From assembly GCF_015143595.1 (NCBI RefSeq), contig NZ_WYEU01000002.1, forward strand, positions 558,001 through 622,000: DNA of 64,000 bases, in the 5' to 3' direction. The translations under genes were made by a program, and so were the position numbers. Below the pieces are notes generated by a model. It had not been told where the DNA came from. It searched no databases and saw only the letters and a program-made list of their open reading frames with translations. How positions within the stretch are numbered: the stretch's first letter is position 1; every line of letters begins with the position of its first letter. Shown in pieces: positions 1 through 8,905 of the stretch. Origin of the DNA: Sneathiella sp. P13V-1. Its GTDB lineage: Bacteria > Pseudomonadota > Alphaproteobacteria > Sneathiellales > Sneathiellaceae.

Positions 1-786
1 CTGTTCTTCGAAATAGGCAGCAAGTGGTTTGCCTGTAGAGCGCTCGACGATTTTGGAGAGAGAAAGGCTATCACCTGATTTGTAAGAGAATTTTTCACCG
101 GGGGCTGAGACATTCTTATCCAGAACCGCCTCCCACATATCCCCCCACAATATACTGGAAATCGTCTCCTGACCTAACCGGAGAGGCCAGCTGGCACCCG
201 TAAAGGGCCTCGCATACCAAGGGCTCCAACCGATGCCATGTTTAAAACCGGGCTGTCCGGCTTTGTGGGGTTTGTATGCGCCTGAACTCATCATGAGAAG
301 TTGGCGAACGGAGGACCTGCCGTAGTTGCTTTGTCCAAATTCCGGGACAATCTGCGCGGCTTTCATATCAAGGGATTTGATGGCCCCGTTACAATAAGCC
401 TTGCCAACAGTCATGCTGTTAAGGCTTTTCCCCATACTCATACTGAAAAATTCTGCTTTTTCGTTACCGGCGGATTGATATTTCTCAAGGAGGATTTTAC
501 CGTCTTGCATAAGAAGAAATCCGGTTGTAGCAGGATGATCATCCATGTATTTCTCAACCGCTTCTTTGATGGAGGAAGGCAAAATGTCAGGCGCTTTTTC
601 CAGCACTTGTTTGGATGTAGCAGCTTTCAATTCATGAGGCGTGGTCTTGCCCACCTCAATATAACCACCCGTGTTATATCCGGGATCTATCTTGTTGGCG
701 AAAGCATCGGTGCTCATGGTGAGGGGAAACACAAACCCGGCAAGCACTGCTGAGACAGCAATTTTGTTATATTCAAGCTTTTTCAT
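1..786 (-). CDS. Serine hydrolase of the class C beta-lactamase / 6-aminohexanoate-dimer hydrolase type (3' part missing)
   Basis: The first 262 codons are present, starting at the ATG at 786 on the minus strand; the rest lies left of the window. Residues 1-30 look like a signal peptide, so the product is probably periplasmic. The serine-nucleophile motif S-M-G-K is at residues 117-120, and an F-S-Y-K-S-G-D stretch near residue 240 fits the position of the second active-site motif (Y-x-N/S). The family includes beta-lactamases, DD-peptidases, esterases and nylon-oligomer hydrolases; the short Y-x-S form resembles the NylB-like branch more than AmpC. The substrate cannot be read from this fragment. 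It is divergent from the lipoprotein gene starting at 869. Confidence 0.8.
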   Translation of the reverse strand, partial: MKKLEYNKIAVSAVLAGFVFPLTMSTDAFANKIDPGYNTGGYIEVGKTTPHELKAATSKQVLEKAPDILPSSIKEAVEKYMDDHPATTGFLLMQDGKILLEKYQSAGNEKAEFFSMSMGKSLNSMTVGKAYCNGAIKSLDMKAAQIVPEFGQSNYGRSSVRQLLMMSSGAYKPHKAGQPGFKHGIGWSPWYARPFTGASWPLRLGQETISSILWGDMWEAVLDKNVSAPGEKFSYKSGDSLSLSKIVERSTGKPLAAYFEEQ

Positions 787-868
787 TTCCGCTTCGCCTT
801 CATAATCTGATAACTGGTATTATATTAACATCTAATCACGTTAATTTAACGGATATAATCGGCAATAC

Positions 869-1846
869 ATGCGCGCATATTTAAGATTTCTTGTTGTTTT
901 CTCTTTGTTGTTTGTCGTCGGCTGTACTCCGATGGTTCAAAAAGCTGGGACCAACCCTGGTGATCCGGTGCTTGAGAACGGGCATTTCCTCGCTGAAGAT
1001 GGCTACAAACTACCTGTCAAAAGCTGGCAGGCACATGATCAGGAAAAAGCCGTTATCATTGCGCTTCATGGCCTTAACGATTACAGCAACGCCTTTGCCT
1101 TTCCGGGAAGCTGGTGGATGCAACAGGGCATAACCACCTATGCCTATGATCAGCGTGGCTTTGGCGATACCGAACAATTTGGTGTTTGGCCGGGGGAAGA
1201 TCGGATGATCGACGATCTGATCATCTTTATCAGACTGGTAAAACGGGCGCACCCAAATCGTCCTCTGTATTTGGTAGGCGAAAGCCTTGGTGGGGCTGTG
1301 GTAATGTCCGCCGCCATCGAAGAAGATTTTCCAGATGTGGATGGCATTATTTTATCTGCACCCGGTGTTTGGGGGTGGCAGTCCCTGAATTTCTTCTATC
1401 GCGGGGTCCTTTGGTTTGGGGCGCGTCTTTTCCCGGAGCAGCAACTATCGGGCAGAGGACTTGGCCGGCAGGCGTCGGACAATATTTCCATGCTTCGAAA
1501 TCTGGGGCGTGACCCCTTATTCATTAAGGAAACCCGCGTGAGTGTTGTATATGGGGCCGTGAACCTGATGGACAGGGCATACGAAAGTGCAGGTAAACAG
1601 ACACCGCCGTTGCTTCTGCTGTATGGCGCAAAAGATGAAATTATTCCAAAGCATCCTGTCGAAGATGTCGCACGGCATTTGCCATCTAAAACAGACAAGG
1701 TTTTGTATCCAGACGGTTGGCACCTCCTGATGAGGGATCTTCAGGCACCTGTCGTCTGGCGGGATATTCATGACTGGATGATGAAACGGGAAATCCCTTC
1801 CGGCCATAAAGTAGAACAATTACCACTGTTTAAAGACGCGGGATAA
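869..1846 (+). CDS. Lipoprotein alpha/beta hydrolase, monoacylglycerol-lipase-like
   Basis: This 325-residue protein starts with a lipoprotein signal (lipobox V-V-G-C, Cys19), so it is likely anchored in a membrane facing the periplasm. The fold is a Hydrolase_4-type alpha/beta hydrolase: the oxyanion segment A-L-H-G near residues 66-68, the nucleophile elbow G-E-S-L-G with Ser139, Asp256 in G-A-K-D, and His285 in D-G-W-H. This complete triad suggests an active lysophospholipase or monoacylglycerol lipase. Its 3' end overlaps the convergent phosphatase gene by 17 bp. The real substrate is unknown. Confidence 0.85.
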   Translation: MRAYLRFLVVFSLLFVVGCTPMVQKAGTNPGDPVLENGHFLAEDGYKLPVKSWQAHDQEKAVIIALHGLNDYSNAFAFPGSWWMQQGITTYAYDQRGFGDTEQFGVWPGEDRMIDDLIIFIRLVKRAHPNRPLYLVGESLGGAVVMSAAIEEDFPDVDGIILSAPGVWGWQSLNFFYRGVLWFGARLFPEQQLSGRGLGRQASDNISMLRNLGRDPLFIKETRVSVVYGAVNLMDRAYESAGKQTPPLLLLYGAKDEIIPKHPVEDVARHLPSKTDKVLYPDGWHLLMRDLQAPVVWRDIHDWMMKREIPSGHKVEQLPLFKDAG

Positions 1847-2516
1847 GGCCTTCAATCGCTTCGATCAACTCATCAAAGTGATCAATGGTGACATGTGCCC
1901 CTAGTTCACTGGCAGGCTTATCCGAATATCCAAAGGAAACAGCGATGCTTCCAACACCTGCCGCGTTAGCAGCGTCAATGTCATTATGGGTATCCCCGAC
2001 CATAATTGCCCCTTCATAGCCTTTTGACATCATGGCAATGGTTTCAGAAATATGGCGTGGGTCCGGTTTTCTGAAATCAAAGCTGTCGCCCCCTGTGATT
2101 ACAGGGAAGTATTTGGCAAGCCCATAATCTTCAATGATCGTTTTGGCAAAGCCATAAGGTTTGTTGGTGCAGACCGCCATCAAATAGCCGGAATTATGCA
2201 GTTTATCCAAAACTTCCATCATAGAAGGATAGGGGTAGCTATGATCTGACAAATGATCGGCATAAAAGTCAAAAAACAAGGTTACCAGATTTTCAAACGT
2301 CTCGTCATCGGGCATACCACCGGTTGCCTTCATGCCGCGCTCTAACAGAACCCGTGCGCCCTGGCCCACCATATGCTGCACACTCTCCAAAGACACGGTG
2401 TCCCTTTTCGCATGTTTTAGGCAGTGGTTTAACGTTTTGTGCAGGTCTGGTGCGGTATCAAGAAGCGTTCCGTCCAGATCGAACAGAAGGGCGGGTAGCT
2501 TGGGCGTATCTGACAT
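1830..2516 (-). CDS. gph: HAD-family phosphoglycolate phosphatase
   Basis: A 228-residue HAD hydrolase with motif I D-L-D-G-T (nucleophile Asp13, acid/base Asp15), motif II C-T-N-K, Lys in F-R-K-P-D-P and motif IV G-D-T-H-N-D. The helical cap between motifs I and II has the size seen in Gph, which hydrolyses 2-phosphoglycolate formed during DNA 3'-end repair. Related HAD enzymes with other substrates (for example pyrophosphatase PpaX or MupP) cannot be excluded by sequence alone. It lies head-to-head with glmU, and its 3' end runs 17 bp into the upstream lipase gene. Confidence 0.8.
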   Translation of the reverse strand: MSDTPKLPALLFDLDGTLLDTAPDLHKTLNHCLKHAKRDTVSLESVQHMVGQGARVLLERGMKATGGMPDDETFENLVTLFFDFYADHLSDHSYPYPSMMEVLDKLHNSGYLMAVCTNKPYGFAKTIIEDYGLAKYFPVITGGDSFDFRKPDPRHISETIAMMSKGYEGAIMVGDTHNDIDAANAAGVGSIAVSFGYSDKPASELGAHVTIDHFDELIEAIEGLIPRL

Positions 2517-2539
2517 AATGTAAAATCTCGTAACACTGT

Positions 2540-2568
2540 TTGAATTGGCTGACAGTAGTCTTTATGAC
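2540..2568 (+). promoter_or_regulatory. Candidate sigma70-type promoter of glmU-glmS
   Basis: A -35 box TTGAAT (2540-2545) and a -10 box TATGAC (2563-2568) are separated by exactly 17 bp, about 58 bp before the glmU start. Recognised by eye only. Confidence 0.4.
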
Positions 2569-2626
2569 ATTGTCCCATCAACAAATTTATCTGACTTGAG
2601 AAGAAGTTAAGTCAACGGACAGAAAT

Positions 2627-3964
2627 ATGGCAACGATAGCAACCGTTATTCTTGGCGCGGGAATGGGAACGCGCATGAAATCTTCCAAGCCGAAGGTGAT
2701 GCATGAAATCGCCGGACGCCCCATGGTATCCCATCTTCTGGGAACCGTGCGGGACATGCAGGCAGAGAAAAATATCGTTGTGGTTGCGCCTGGGATGCAG
2801 GATGTGCGCGATGAAGTTGCTCCCGCTGAAATCGCCATTCAGGAAGAAGCGCGGGGAACCGGTCACGCCGTTGCCGCCGCTCTCCCAAATCTTGAAGGTT
2901 TCGAAGGGGATGTGTTGGTCCTTTACGGTGACACCCCGCTGATCACCCGCGAGACACTGGATAAAATGATCGCCAAACGGCGCGAGAATGGTAAAAACGC
3001 AGTTGTTGTCCTCGGGTTCGAACCAGATGATCCCGCTGAATATGGTCGTCTTGTTACCGCGGCAGACGGGTCGCTGGACGCGATCGTAGAATTTGCTGAG
3101 GCCTCAGACGACATCAAGGCAATTGGTTTATGTAATTCCGGTGTGATGGCGATCGATGGTGAACATATTGCCGATCTTATTAATGCCGTGGATAACAAAA
3201 ATGCCAAGGGTGAATATTACCTGACCGACATCGTTGAAATTGCCCGAACTAAAGGCCTGCTGGCTCAGGTGGTGACCGGATCAGAAGAAGAACTTCTGGG
3301 TATCAACAACCGGATGCAGCTTGCGGATGCGGAGAAAATCGCTCAAACGCGCTGGCGCGAAGATGCCATGCGGGAAGGGGCGACGCTCATTGATCCGGAC
3401 AGTGTCTTTTTCAGCCATGATACGAAACTCGGCCGGGATGTGGTGGTTGAACCCAATGTATTCTTTGGTCTCGGTGTAACGGTTGGGGACAATGTGCGTA
3501 TCAAGGCAAATTCCCATTTGGAAGGCACCACCATCGGTGAGAATACACAAGTCGGACCGTTCGCAAGGCTTCGCCCGGGCGCGGATCTTGGGGCTGACGT
3601 GAAGGTTGGCAACTTTGTCGAAGTGAAAAAAGCGTCATTGGAAGACGGCGCAAAAGTGAGTCACCTTTCCTATATCGGTGATGCACGCGTTGGCAAAAAT
3701 GCCAATATCGGTGCAGGCACCATTACCTGTAACTATGACGGTTACGATAAATTCAAAACGGACATTGGCGAAGGGGCGTTCGTTGGCTCCAACACTTCAT
3801 TGGTGGCACCTGTAACCATCGGGGACGGCGCGATTGTTGGTGCAGGTAGCACGGTAACTCGCAATGTGGACAGTGACGCCCTGATGGTGGAGCGTGCCGA
3901 TGAAGTACAGAAACAGGGATGGGCGGCACGGTTTAGAAAACTGAAAGCCCGGATCAAGAAATAA
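2627..3964 (+). CDS. glmU: Bifunctional GlcNAc-1-P uridyltransferase / GlcN-1-P acetyltransferase
   Basis: GlmU carries out the last two steps of cytoplasmic UDP-N-acetylglucosamine synthesis: acetylation of glucosamine-1-phosphate, then uridylyl transfer. The N-terminal pyrophosphorylase half shows the signature L-G-A-G-M-G-T-R-M (residues 9-17) with Lys23. The C-terminal half (from about residue 250) is a left-handed beta-helix of hexapeptide repeats, with the acetyltransferase His346 in V-S-H-L-S-Y and the loop N-Y-D-G-Y. The length (445) is normal. The next gene, glmS, makes glucosamine-6-phosphate for the same route and follows after 44 bp, so the two are probably cotranscribed. Confidence 0.97.
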   Translation: MATIATVILGAGMGTRMKSSKPKVMHEIAGRPMVSHLLGTVRDMQAEKNIVVVAPGMQDVRDEVAPAEIAIQEEARGTGHAVAAALPNLEGFEGDVLVLYGDTPLITRETLDKMIAKRRENGKNAVVVLGFEPDDPAEYGRLVTAADGSLDAIVEFAEASDDIKAIGLCNSGVMAIDGEHIADLINAVDNKNAKGEYYLTDIVEIARTKGLLAQVVTGSEEELLGINNRMQLADAEKIAQTRWREDAMREGATLIDPDSVFFSHDTKLGRDVVVEPNVFFGLGVTVGDNVRIKANSHLEGTTIGENTQVGPFARLRPGADLGADVKVGNFVEVKKASLEDGAKVSHLSYIGDARVGKNANIGAGTITCNYDGYDKFKTDIGEGAFVGSNTSLVAPVTIGDGAIVGAGSTVTRNVDSDALMVERADEVQKQGWAARFRKLKARIKK

Positions 3965-4008
3965 ATTTAAGTTATAAATATAACGCATTGATATAAGGCA
4001 AGAAATCT

Positions 4009-5832
4009 ATGTGCGGAATTGTTGGCGTTCTTGGAAAAAATGATGTTGTTCCGTCTTTGGTGGACGGGTTGCAGCGGCTTGAATATCGCGGATATGATAG
4101 TGCAGGCATTGCAACCCTCACCGATAAGGGGCTCGATCGTCGCCGTGCGGAAGGTAAGCTCAAGAACCTGAAAAGCGTTCTGGAGCAAACACCGCTTTCC
4201 GGTCTTGCCGGTATCGGCCACACCCGCTGGGCAACCCATGGTGTGCCTAACGAAACAAACGCCCACCCGCACAAAACACCGCGTCTTGCATTGGTGCATA
4301 ACGGCATTATCGAAAACTATCAGGAAATCAGTGAAGAACTGGCGGATCGTGGTTATGTGTTTGAATCTGAAACTGACACGGAAATTGCCGCGTGGCTGAT
4401 CACCAGTCATCTGGAAGATGGTAAAACACCCGAAGAAGCCATGGCGGCATCCTTGGGCCGTTTTCAGGGGGCGTTTTCATTGGCGGTTATTTTCGAAGGG
4501 TTTGACGATCTGATGATCGGTGCCCGCCGCGGCGCGCCGCTTGCCGTTGGTTGGGGCGACGGGGAAATGTTCTTAGGATCTGACGCCTTGGCGCTTGCGC
4601 CGCTCACCAACAGAATTTCCTATTTGGAAGAAGATGATTGGGTTGTCCTCACTCGTGAAGGGGCAACTTTTTATGACAAATCCGGCGCAGAAGTCGCGCG
4701 TGAAGTTAAGCAGACACAGCTTACAGGCGCTTTGATCGGTAAGGGCAACCACCGTCACTTCATGATGAAAGAGATTATGGAGCAGCCAGCGGTAATCGGG
4801 GAGACGCTCAATAGCTTCTTTAACCCCAAGACACGAACCATTACATTGCCGGACCTGCCATTTGATTGGAATACGCTGCCCAAGGTGACCATTGTGGCCT
4901 GCGGGACGTCCTATTACGCCGGGATGGTGGCAAAATACTGGTTTGAAAAACTGGCGGCCCTACCTGTTGAAATTGATATCGCGTCAGAATTCCGTTATCG
5001 CTCCATGCCATTGCCAAAAGGCGGCTTGGCGCTCTTTATCTCTCAATCGGGGGAGACGGCGGATACCTTGGCCGCGCTTCGCTATGCACGGGAAGAGGGG
5101 CAGCATATCGCTTCCATCGTGAATGTGGAGGAAAGCTCCATGGGGCGCGAGTCTGATTTCGTCTTCCATACCCAAGCGGGACCTGAAATTGGGGTGGCCT
5201 CCACAAAGGCCTTTACCTGTCAGTTGGTGACACTGGCCTGCCTTGCCATTGATGCCGGTAAAAAACGCGGTGTGTTGTCAGAAGACGAAGAAGCTGCGCT
5301 TAGCCGTGCGCTTAGTGAAGTGCCAGCACGTGCCGCTGAAATCCTCGCCCATGATGAAGCCATTCAGGAGCTTGCCAAGAAAATCTTTGAAGCCCGCGAT
5401 ATCCTCTATATCGGTCGTGGTCCCGGATACCCAATTGCACTGGAAGGCGCGCTGAAACTGAAAGAACTTTCCTACATCCACGCGGAAGGTTACGCGGCAG
5501 GGGAGCTGAAACACGGCCCCATCGCCCTGATTGACGAGCAAGTACCCGTCATCGTCGTGGCCCCTACGGACCATTTCTTCGAAAAAACGGCCTCCAACAT
5601 GCAGGAGGTTATGGCTCGTAATGCGCAAGTGATCTTTATGTCTGACGCGGAAGGGATGAAGAAACTCGGTGATAAAGCCATTGGCTCCATCGAAATCCCA
5701 ACCGTGGATCCGTTCGTTTCTCCTATTCTCTACACCATCCCGGTACAAATCCTCGCCTACCACGTCGCCGTCCTAAAAGGCACAGACGTGGATCAGCCAA
5801 GGAACTTGGCGAAGTCTGTGACGGTGGAATGA
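4009..5832 (+). CDS. glmS: Glutamine--fructose-6-phosphate aminotransferase (isomerizing)
   Basis: GlmS makes glucosamine-6-phosphate from fructose-6-phosphate and glutamine, the entry step for peptidoglycan and LPS amino sugars. The protein begins M-C-G-I-V-G, giving the N-terminal Cys nucleophile after Met removal, followed by a class II glutaminase domain (H-T-R-W-A-T-H-G near 73) up to about residue 220. Two SIS sugar-isomerase domains follow (S-Q-S-G-E-T and the C-terminal S-T-K-A and H-G-P motifs), ending in K-S-V-T-V-E as is typical. At 607 residues it is full length. I see no glmS ribozyme-like or sRNA target evidence upstream; it probably shares the glmU promoter. Confidence 0.97.
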   Translation: MCGIVGVLGKNDVVPSLVDGLQRLEYRGYDSAGIATLTDKGLDRRRAEGKLKNLKSVLEQTPLSGLAGIGHTRWATHGVPNETNAHPHKTPRLALVHNGIIENYQEISEELADRGYVFESETDTEIAAWLITSHLEDGKTPEEAMAASLGRFQGAFSLAVIFEGFDDLMIGARRGAPLAVGWGDGEMFLGSDALALAPLTNRISYLEEDDWVVLTREGATFYDKSGAEVAREVKQTQLTGALIGKGNHRHFMMKEIMEQPAVIGETLNSFFNPKTRTITLPDLPFDWNTLPKVTIVACGTSYYAGMVAKYWFEKLAALPVEIDIASEFRYRSMPLPKGGLALFISQSGETADTLAALRYAREEGQHIASIVNVEESSMGRESDFVFHTQAGPEIGVASTKAFTCQLVTLACLAIDAGKKRGVLSEDEEAALSRALSEVPARAAEILAHDEAIQELAKKIFEARDILYIGRGPGYPIALEGALKLKELSYIHAEGYAAGELKHGPIALIDEQVPVIVVAPTDHFFEKTASNMQEVMARNAQVIFMSDAEGMKKLGDKAIGSIEIPTVDPFVSPILYTIPVQILAYHVAVLKGTDVDQPRNLAKSVTVE

Positions 5833-6143
5833 ATTGTACGATTTTAAAAAAAGTTCTTAGGTAATAATGTCGAGATCATCATCTCTGGATGTCGACACCT
5901 TTATTTTCGCGGAAATTTCATGTTCCATGTATGTCGATAGATATTAAGCATTTATGCGGCCAACGATCCGTGAAAGCCGATGTTTTTGTTTCCGTTTATT
6001 GAGGGTGCTTAAATACTCAATACCAATCGTTAAATCTTGCACCTTCAACAACCATCCCTCTTTGTTGTTCGGGTGGTTAAACGTATTGAATCTTGATCCA
6101 AGCTGCTCAAAAGAGTTTCATGGTCGAGCGTTAGGTCTTCCGC
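5833..6143. other. Intergenic region without a convincing gene
   Basis: The 311 bp between glmS and the LysR gene holds no supported gene. Near 5869-5896 there are nested short inverted repeats (GAGAT/ATCTC inside GTCGA/TCGAC), but no U-tract, so a terminator is doubtful. On the minus strand a stop-free frame of about 57 codons ends at 5944; it has no start codon, and its Lys/Arg-rich end (for example K-R-K-Q-K-H-R-L) resembles no family I know. It may be a coding remnant or chance. Confidence 0.4.
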
Positions 6144-7007
6144 TTACACTGTCGCAAATGCGTTTTTCATCCAGTTGACGAAAGCATGGGCTTTATCATT
6201 GGAAGCAGGATTTTTTAGGGACAAGGCGACATAACTTACTGGTGTCTCTTTGAAGCCAAAGGGTGCTATCAATAGATTGTTTCTCAAATCATCTTCAACA
6301 AGCACCTTTGGACCAATCGCTACCCCCATCCCTGCAACAGCTGCTTGTAAACTGAAATAAAAATGATCGAAAAATTTTTCAGTTTTGCATTGAATATCTT
6401 GATCAGATAACTGCTTCCAGTCATACCATGCTTCGTTGCGTGACCTCGTATGCAAAAGGGTCCAGTTCAAATCTGAGTGTTTTCTCAGATATGCGGGGCT
6501 ACATACTGGACCAATCGCTTCTTTACCTAAGTCAGTTACCCAATAGTCCGCTGCCCATTTAAAGTCGGATCGACGGACAGCAATGTCAATACTGCTCTCA
6601 GCGAGGTCAATAGGCCCGCCTGCGGTTGAGAGATGAATATCTAATCCTGTATGCATTGACCGAAATTCCTCAAGGCGCGGCATTAACCAACGCATGGCAA
6701 GTGAAGGCTCGCAGGAAATAGCCAATTTGTGATCCGAGGGAGAAGATGTCAGTTCTACACAAGCATCTTCGATCTGTTGCAGAAGTATAGTGATCTGTTC
6801 AGCAAACTTTGTGCCTTTGCTTGTAATATACAAGCGGCGATTACGACGCTCGAAAAGCATAATGCCAAAATAGTCTTCAAGTTGTTTTACTGCGCGGCTA
6901 ACGGCTCCGTGTGTTTGATTCAGTTCATTTGCTGCTTTTGTAAAACTTTGATGTTTTGCTGCAATGCAAAAACTTTGAAGTGAAGACAGTGAAGGTAATG
7001 GTTTCAT
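6144..7007 (-). CDS. LysR-family transcriptional regulator (GcvA-like)
   Basis: A 287-residue LysR-type regulator with an N-terminal winged helix-turn-helix (about residues 5-62: S-F-T-K-A-A-N-E-L then G-A-V-S-R-A-V-K-Q-L-E) and a C-terminal effector-binding domain of the periplasmic-binding-protein fold. It is transcribed away from the LysE-type exporter at 7120, with 112 bp between them, the usual arrangement for a LysR protein that controls its neighbour. The inducer is unknown; by analogy with ArgP/LysG-LysE it could be an amino acid exported by the neighbour (inference). Confidence 0.9.
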   Translation of the reverse strand: MKPLPSLSSLQSFCIAAKHQSFTKAANELNQTHGAVSRAVKQLEDYFGIMLFERRNRRLYITSKGTKFAEQITILLQQIEDACVELTSSPSDHKLAISCEPSLAMRWLMPRLEEFRSMHTGLDIHLSTAGGPIDLAESSIDIAVRRSDFKWAADYWVTDLGKEAIGPVCSPAYLRKHSDLNWTLLHTRSRNEAWYDWKQLSDQDIQCKTEKFFDHFYFSLQAAVAGMGVAIGPKVLVEDDLRNNLLIAPFGFKETPVSYVALSLKNPASNDKAHAFVNWMKNAFATV

Positions 7008-7043
7008 TTCTGTGAATAATGCTCACAATAAATCGTACAAATA

Positions 7044-7054
7044 ATAAATTTTAT
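7044..7054. promoter_or_regulatory. Candidate LysR-type operator
   Basis: The AT-rich inverted repeat ATAAA-T-TTTAT lies between the divergent LysR and LysE genes and has the size of a T-N11-A LysR box. Such AT-rich palindromes also arise by chance. Confidence 0.3.
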
Positions 7055-7119
7055 CTCCTAAATATAGGTGTTTTAATAGAGATAGTGAAGGTAAATTATG
7101 AGTAATAGGAACATAAGAG

Positions 7120-7743
7120 ATGGATGCTCAAGTCATATCCATTCTATTAATCACATGTCTTGCAGTCATTAGCCCAGGCCCCGACTTCGCAATGACGCTG
7201 AGAAATAGTGTTCGTTATGGGCGAACATCCGGTTTGCTGACAGCACTTGGTATCGCGTGCGGTATTTCAGTTCATGTCACGTACATAGTATTCGGACTTG
7301 CGTACATTCTCTTTGAAAATACATGGCTTTTGGAAATCATGAAAGTGATAGGGGCATGTTACCTTGCGTGGATCGGTATTTTATCGTTTTTCCCAAATAG
7401 ACGAGACGGAACGGATGTTGCCAAAGGTGATCACAGTAGGTTTTTCAGCAAAATAGCAGCAATTAGAAATGGCTTCCTGAGTAATGCTTTAAATCCAAAA
7501 ACGGCATTGTTTTTTATAGCGCTTTTCACACAGATAGTCTCACCAACGACATCATTGTCTGCTCAACTTTCTTTAGGACTCTTTATCGCATTGGCGCATT
7601 TATTATGGTTTGCTTTCGTAGCAATACTATTAACACAGAACCGTCTCGAAACAATTATTCGTAAAAGCAAACGGACAATTGAGAAAGTCACAGGAGCCTG
7701 CCTTTTAGGCCTTGGTTTAAAACTTCTTTTTCTATCGAATTAA
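7120..7743 (+). CDS. LysE/RhtB-family amino acid exporter
   Basis: This 207-residue inner-membrane protein shows the LysE/RhtB signature near the N-terminus (S-P-G-P-D-F at residues 19-24, then R-N-S-V-R-Y-G) and about six hydrophobic segments. It also has the conserved G-F-L-S-N-A-L-N-P-K element in the middle. The family exports amino acids or derivatives such as lysine, threonine, homoserine or homoserine lactone using the proton motive force; the substrate cannot be told from sequence. It is divergent from a LysR gene, and a small cupin gene follows 18 bp downstream, probably in the same transcript. Confidence 0.9.
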   Translation: MDAQVISILLITCLAVISPGPDFAMTLRNSVRYGRTSGLLTALGIACGISVHVTYIVFGLAYILFENTWLLEIMKVIGACYLAWIGILSFFPNRRDGTDVAKGDHSRFFSKIAAIRNGFLSNALNPKTALFFIALFTQIVSPTTSLSAQLSLGLFIALAHLLWFAFVAILLTQNRLETIIRKSKRTIEKVTGACLLGLGLKLLFLSN

Positions 7744-7761
7744 TAAGCAGGAGTAAGCACT

Positions 7762-8127
7762 ATGGACAGCAATGTTATCAACCTGAAAGACAAACTGACC
7801 AAATTTTCAGAACACTGGTCGCCACGTGTAATTGCTGAAATGAATAATTACCAATTCAAGTTGGCAAAGTTCAAAGATGAGTTTGTATGGCATGATCATA
7901 AAGATACGGATGAAGTATTTTTGGTTATTCACGGCTCTATGTTTATTGAATTTACAGACAAAACCGTCGAACTGAACGAAGGTGAAATGTTCGTCGTTCC
8001 TAAAGGGGTTAAGCACAAACCGTTTGCAAAAGAGGAATGCCATGTCCTTCTTGTTGAGCCACGGGGTGTAGTAAATACAGGAGAGAATACAGGCGGTTTG
8101 ACCGCACTAAATGATGTGTGGGTATAA
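7762..8127 (+). CDS. Small single-domain cupin protein
   Basis: A 121-residue cytosolic cupin. The first cupin motif is complete (His44, His46, Glu51, Gly58 in the HxH-x4-E-x6-G pattern) and the second supplies His85 in V-K-H-K-P, so a metal site is expected. Proteins of this size, such as mannose-6-phosphate isomerase-like cupins, act as small-molecule enzymes or binders, mostly uncharacterised. It follows the LysE exporter by 18 bp with an AGGAG-like site, so it probably works on, or senses, the same metabolite. The true reaction is unknown. Confidence 0.85.
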   Translation: MDSNVINLKDKLTKFSEHWSPRVIAEMNNYQFKLAKFKDEFVWHDHKDTDEVFLVIHGSMFIEFTDKTVELNEGEMFVVPKGVKHKPFAKEECHVLLVEPRGVVNTGENTGGLTALNDVWV

Positions 8128-8292
8128 TTCGATACTCAATAAGTACTTCTATGGAATATGTTAAAAGTCCGGTATTCTTTGCGGGCTCAGTCAGTGTGAT
8201 AATGTGTTACAATCAGAAAGAAGTCAGATTAAAAAAAACTAAGAAGATTCAATCATGGCTGCATTAGAGCCGTGTCTATCGGTGGACCAGTT

Positions 8293-8886
8293 TTATAGGT
8301 AGTCAGCCAACGCACCCTTTGTCATCTCTACATACATCTCTTTCTGCCCAACGGGGGCAACATAGTGGATGATGTCGGCGGCGGTTTGCCAGTTGGTGGC
8401 TTTGGTGATCATCCAAGCGGCGAGGTAGTAGGAGGAGAGGCAGCCACCAGTAGACGCGATGTTACCTTCGGCATAGAGAGGTTGATCCGCTACCTCCATG
8501 CCGACCTCCAGTAATTTGGGGGCTGTGAGGGTGTCGGTGGAGATTGTGTTTTCAAGCAATCCAAGCCGCTGCAGAAAAAGGGCACCCGAGCATTGAGAGC
8601 CGATGAGTTGTTTAGTTGGGTCCAGCGATAGACGTTTTAGGAAAGAAGCGTCATTGGCGTATTCCAACGTTTTCATGCCGCTTCCGAACAACACAATGTC
8701 TGCCGTGTTGGCATATTCGATGGGTTGTTGCGCCTCTATGCGAACCCCGTTCATGGATGTGACCTGATCTGTGGGGCAGCAGATCTGCACTTCCCAATCG
8801 GGCAGATTTACCCGGTTCAAAATCGCAGAGGCAATGAAGCTGTCCAGTTCATTAAAAGCGTCAAGCGTTATGATTGCGATTTTCAT
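8293..8886 (-). CDS. DJ-1/PfpI-family protein
   Basis: A 197-residue class I glutamine-amidotransferase-like protein of the DJ-1/PfpI superfamily. The nucleophile elbow is seen as G-S-Q-C-S-G-A with Cys99, and Glu13 in F-N-E-L-D lies where DJ-1 proteins carry the acidic residue that lowers the cysteine pKa. The His of a full triad is not obvious. Members include chaperones, deglycases, isonitrile hydratases and the sensory domains of AraC proteins. It starts 20 bp downstream of the LysE-type gene on the same strand, so the two may form one transcript. No specific substrate can be assigned. Confidence 0.8.
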   Translation of the reverse strand: MKIAIITLDAFNELDSFIASAILNRVNLPDWEVQICCPTDQVTSMNGVRIEAQQPIEYANTADIVLFGSGMKTLEYANDASFLKRLSLDPTKQLIGSQCSGALFLQRLGLLENTISTDTLTAPKLLEVGMEVADQPLYAEGNIASTGGCLSSYYLAAWMITKATNWQTAADIIHYVAPVGQKEMYVEMTKGALADYL

Positions 8887-8905
8887 AGGGTTAATCCATT
8901 TTCTT

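Noticed and set aside
301-753. A 150-codon plus-strand frame at the left edge
   Set aside because: It is antisense to the serine hydrolase, which has a signal peptide and catalytic motifs.
5954-6178. A 74-codon frame in the glmS-LysR gap
   Set aside because: No ribosome site and no family similarity, and it overlaps the LysR end; treated as chance.
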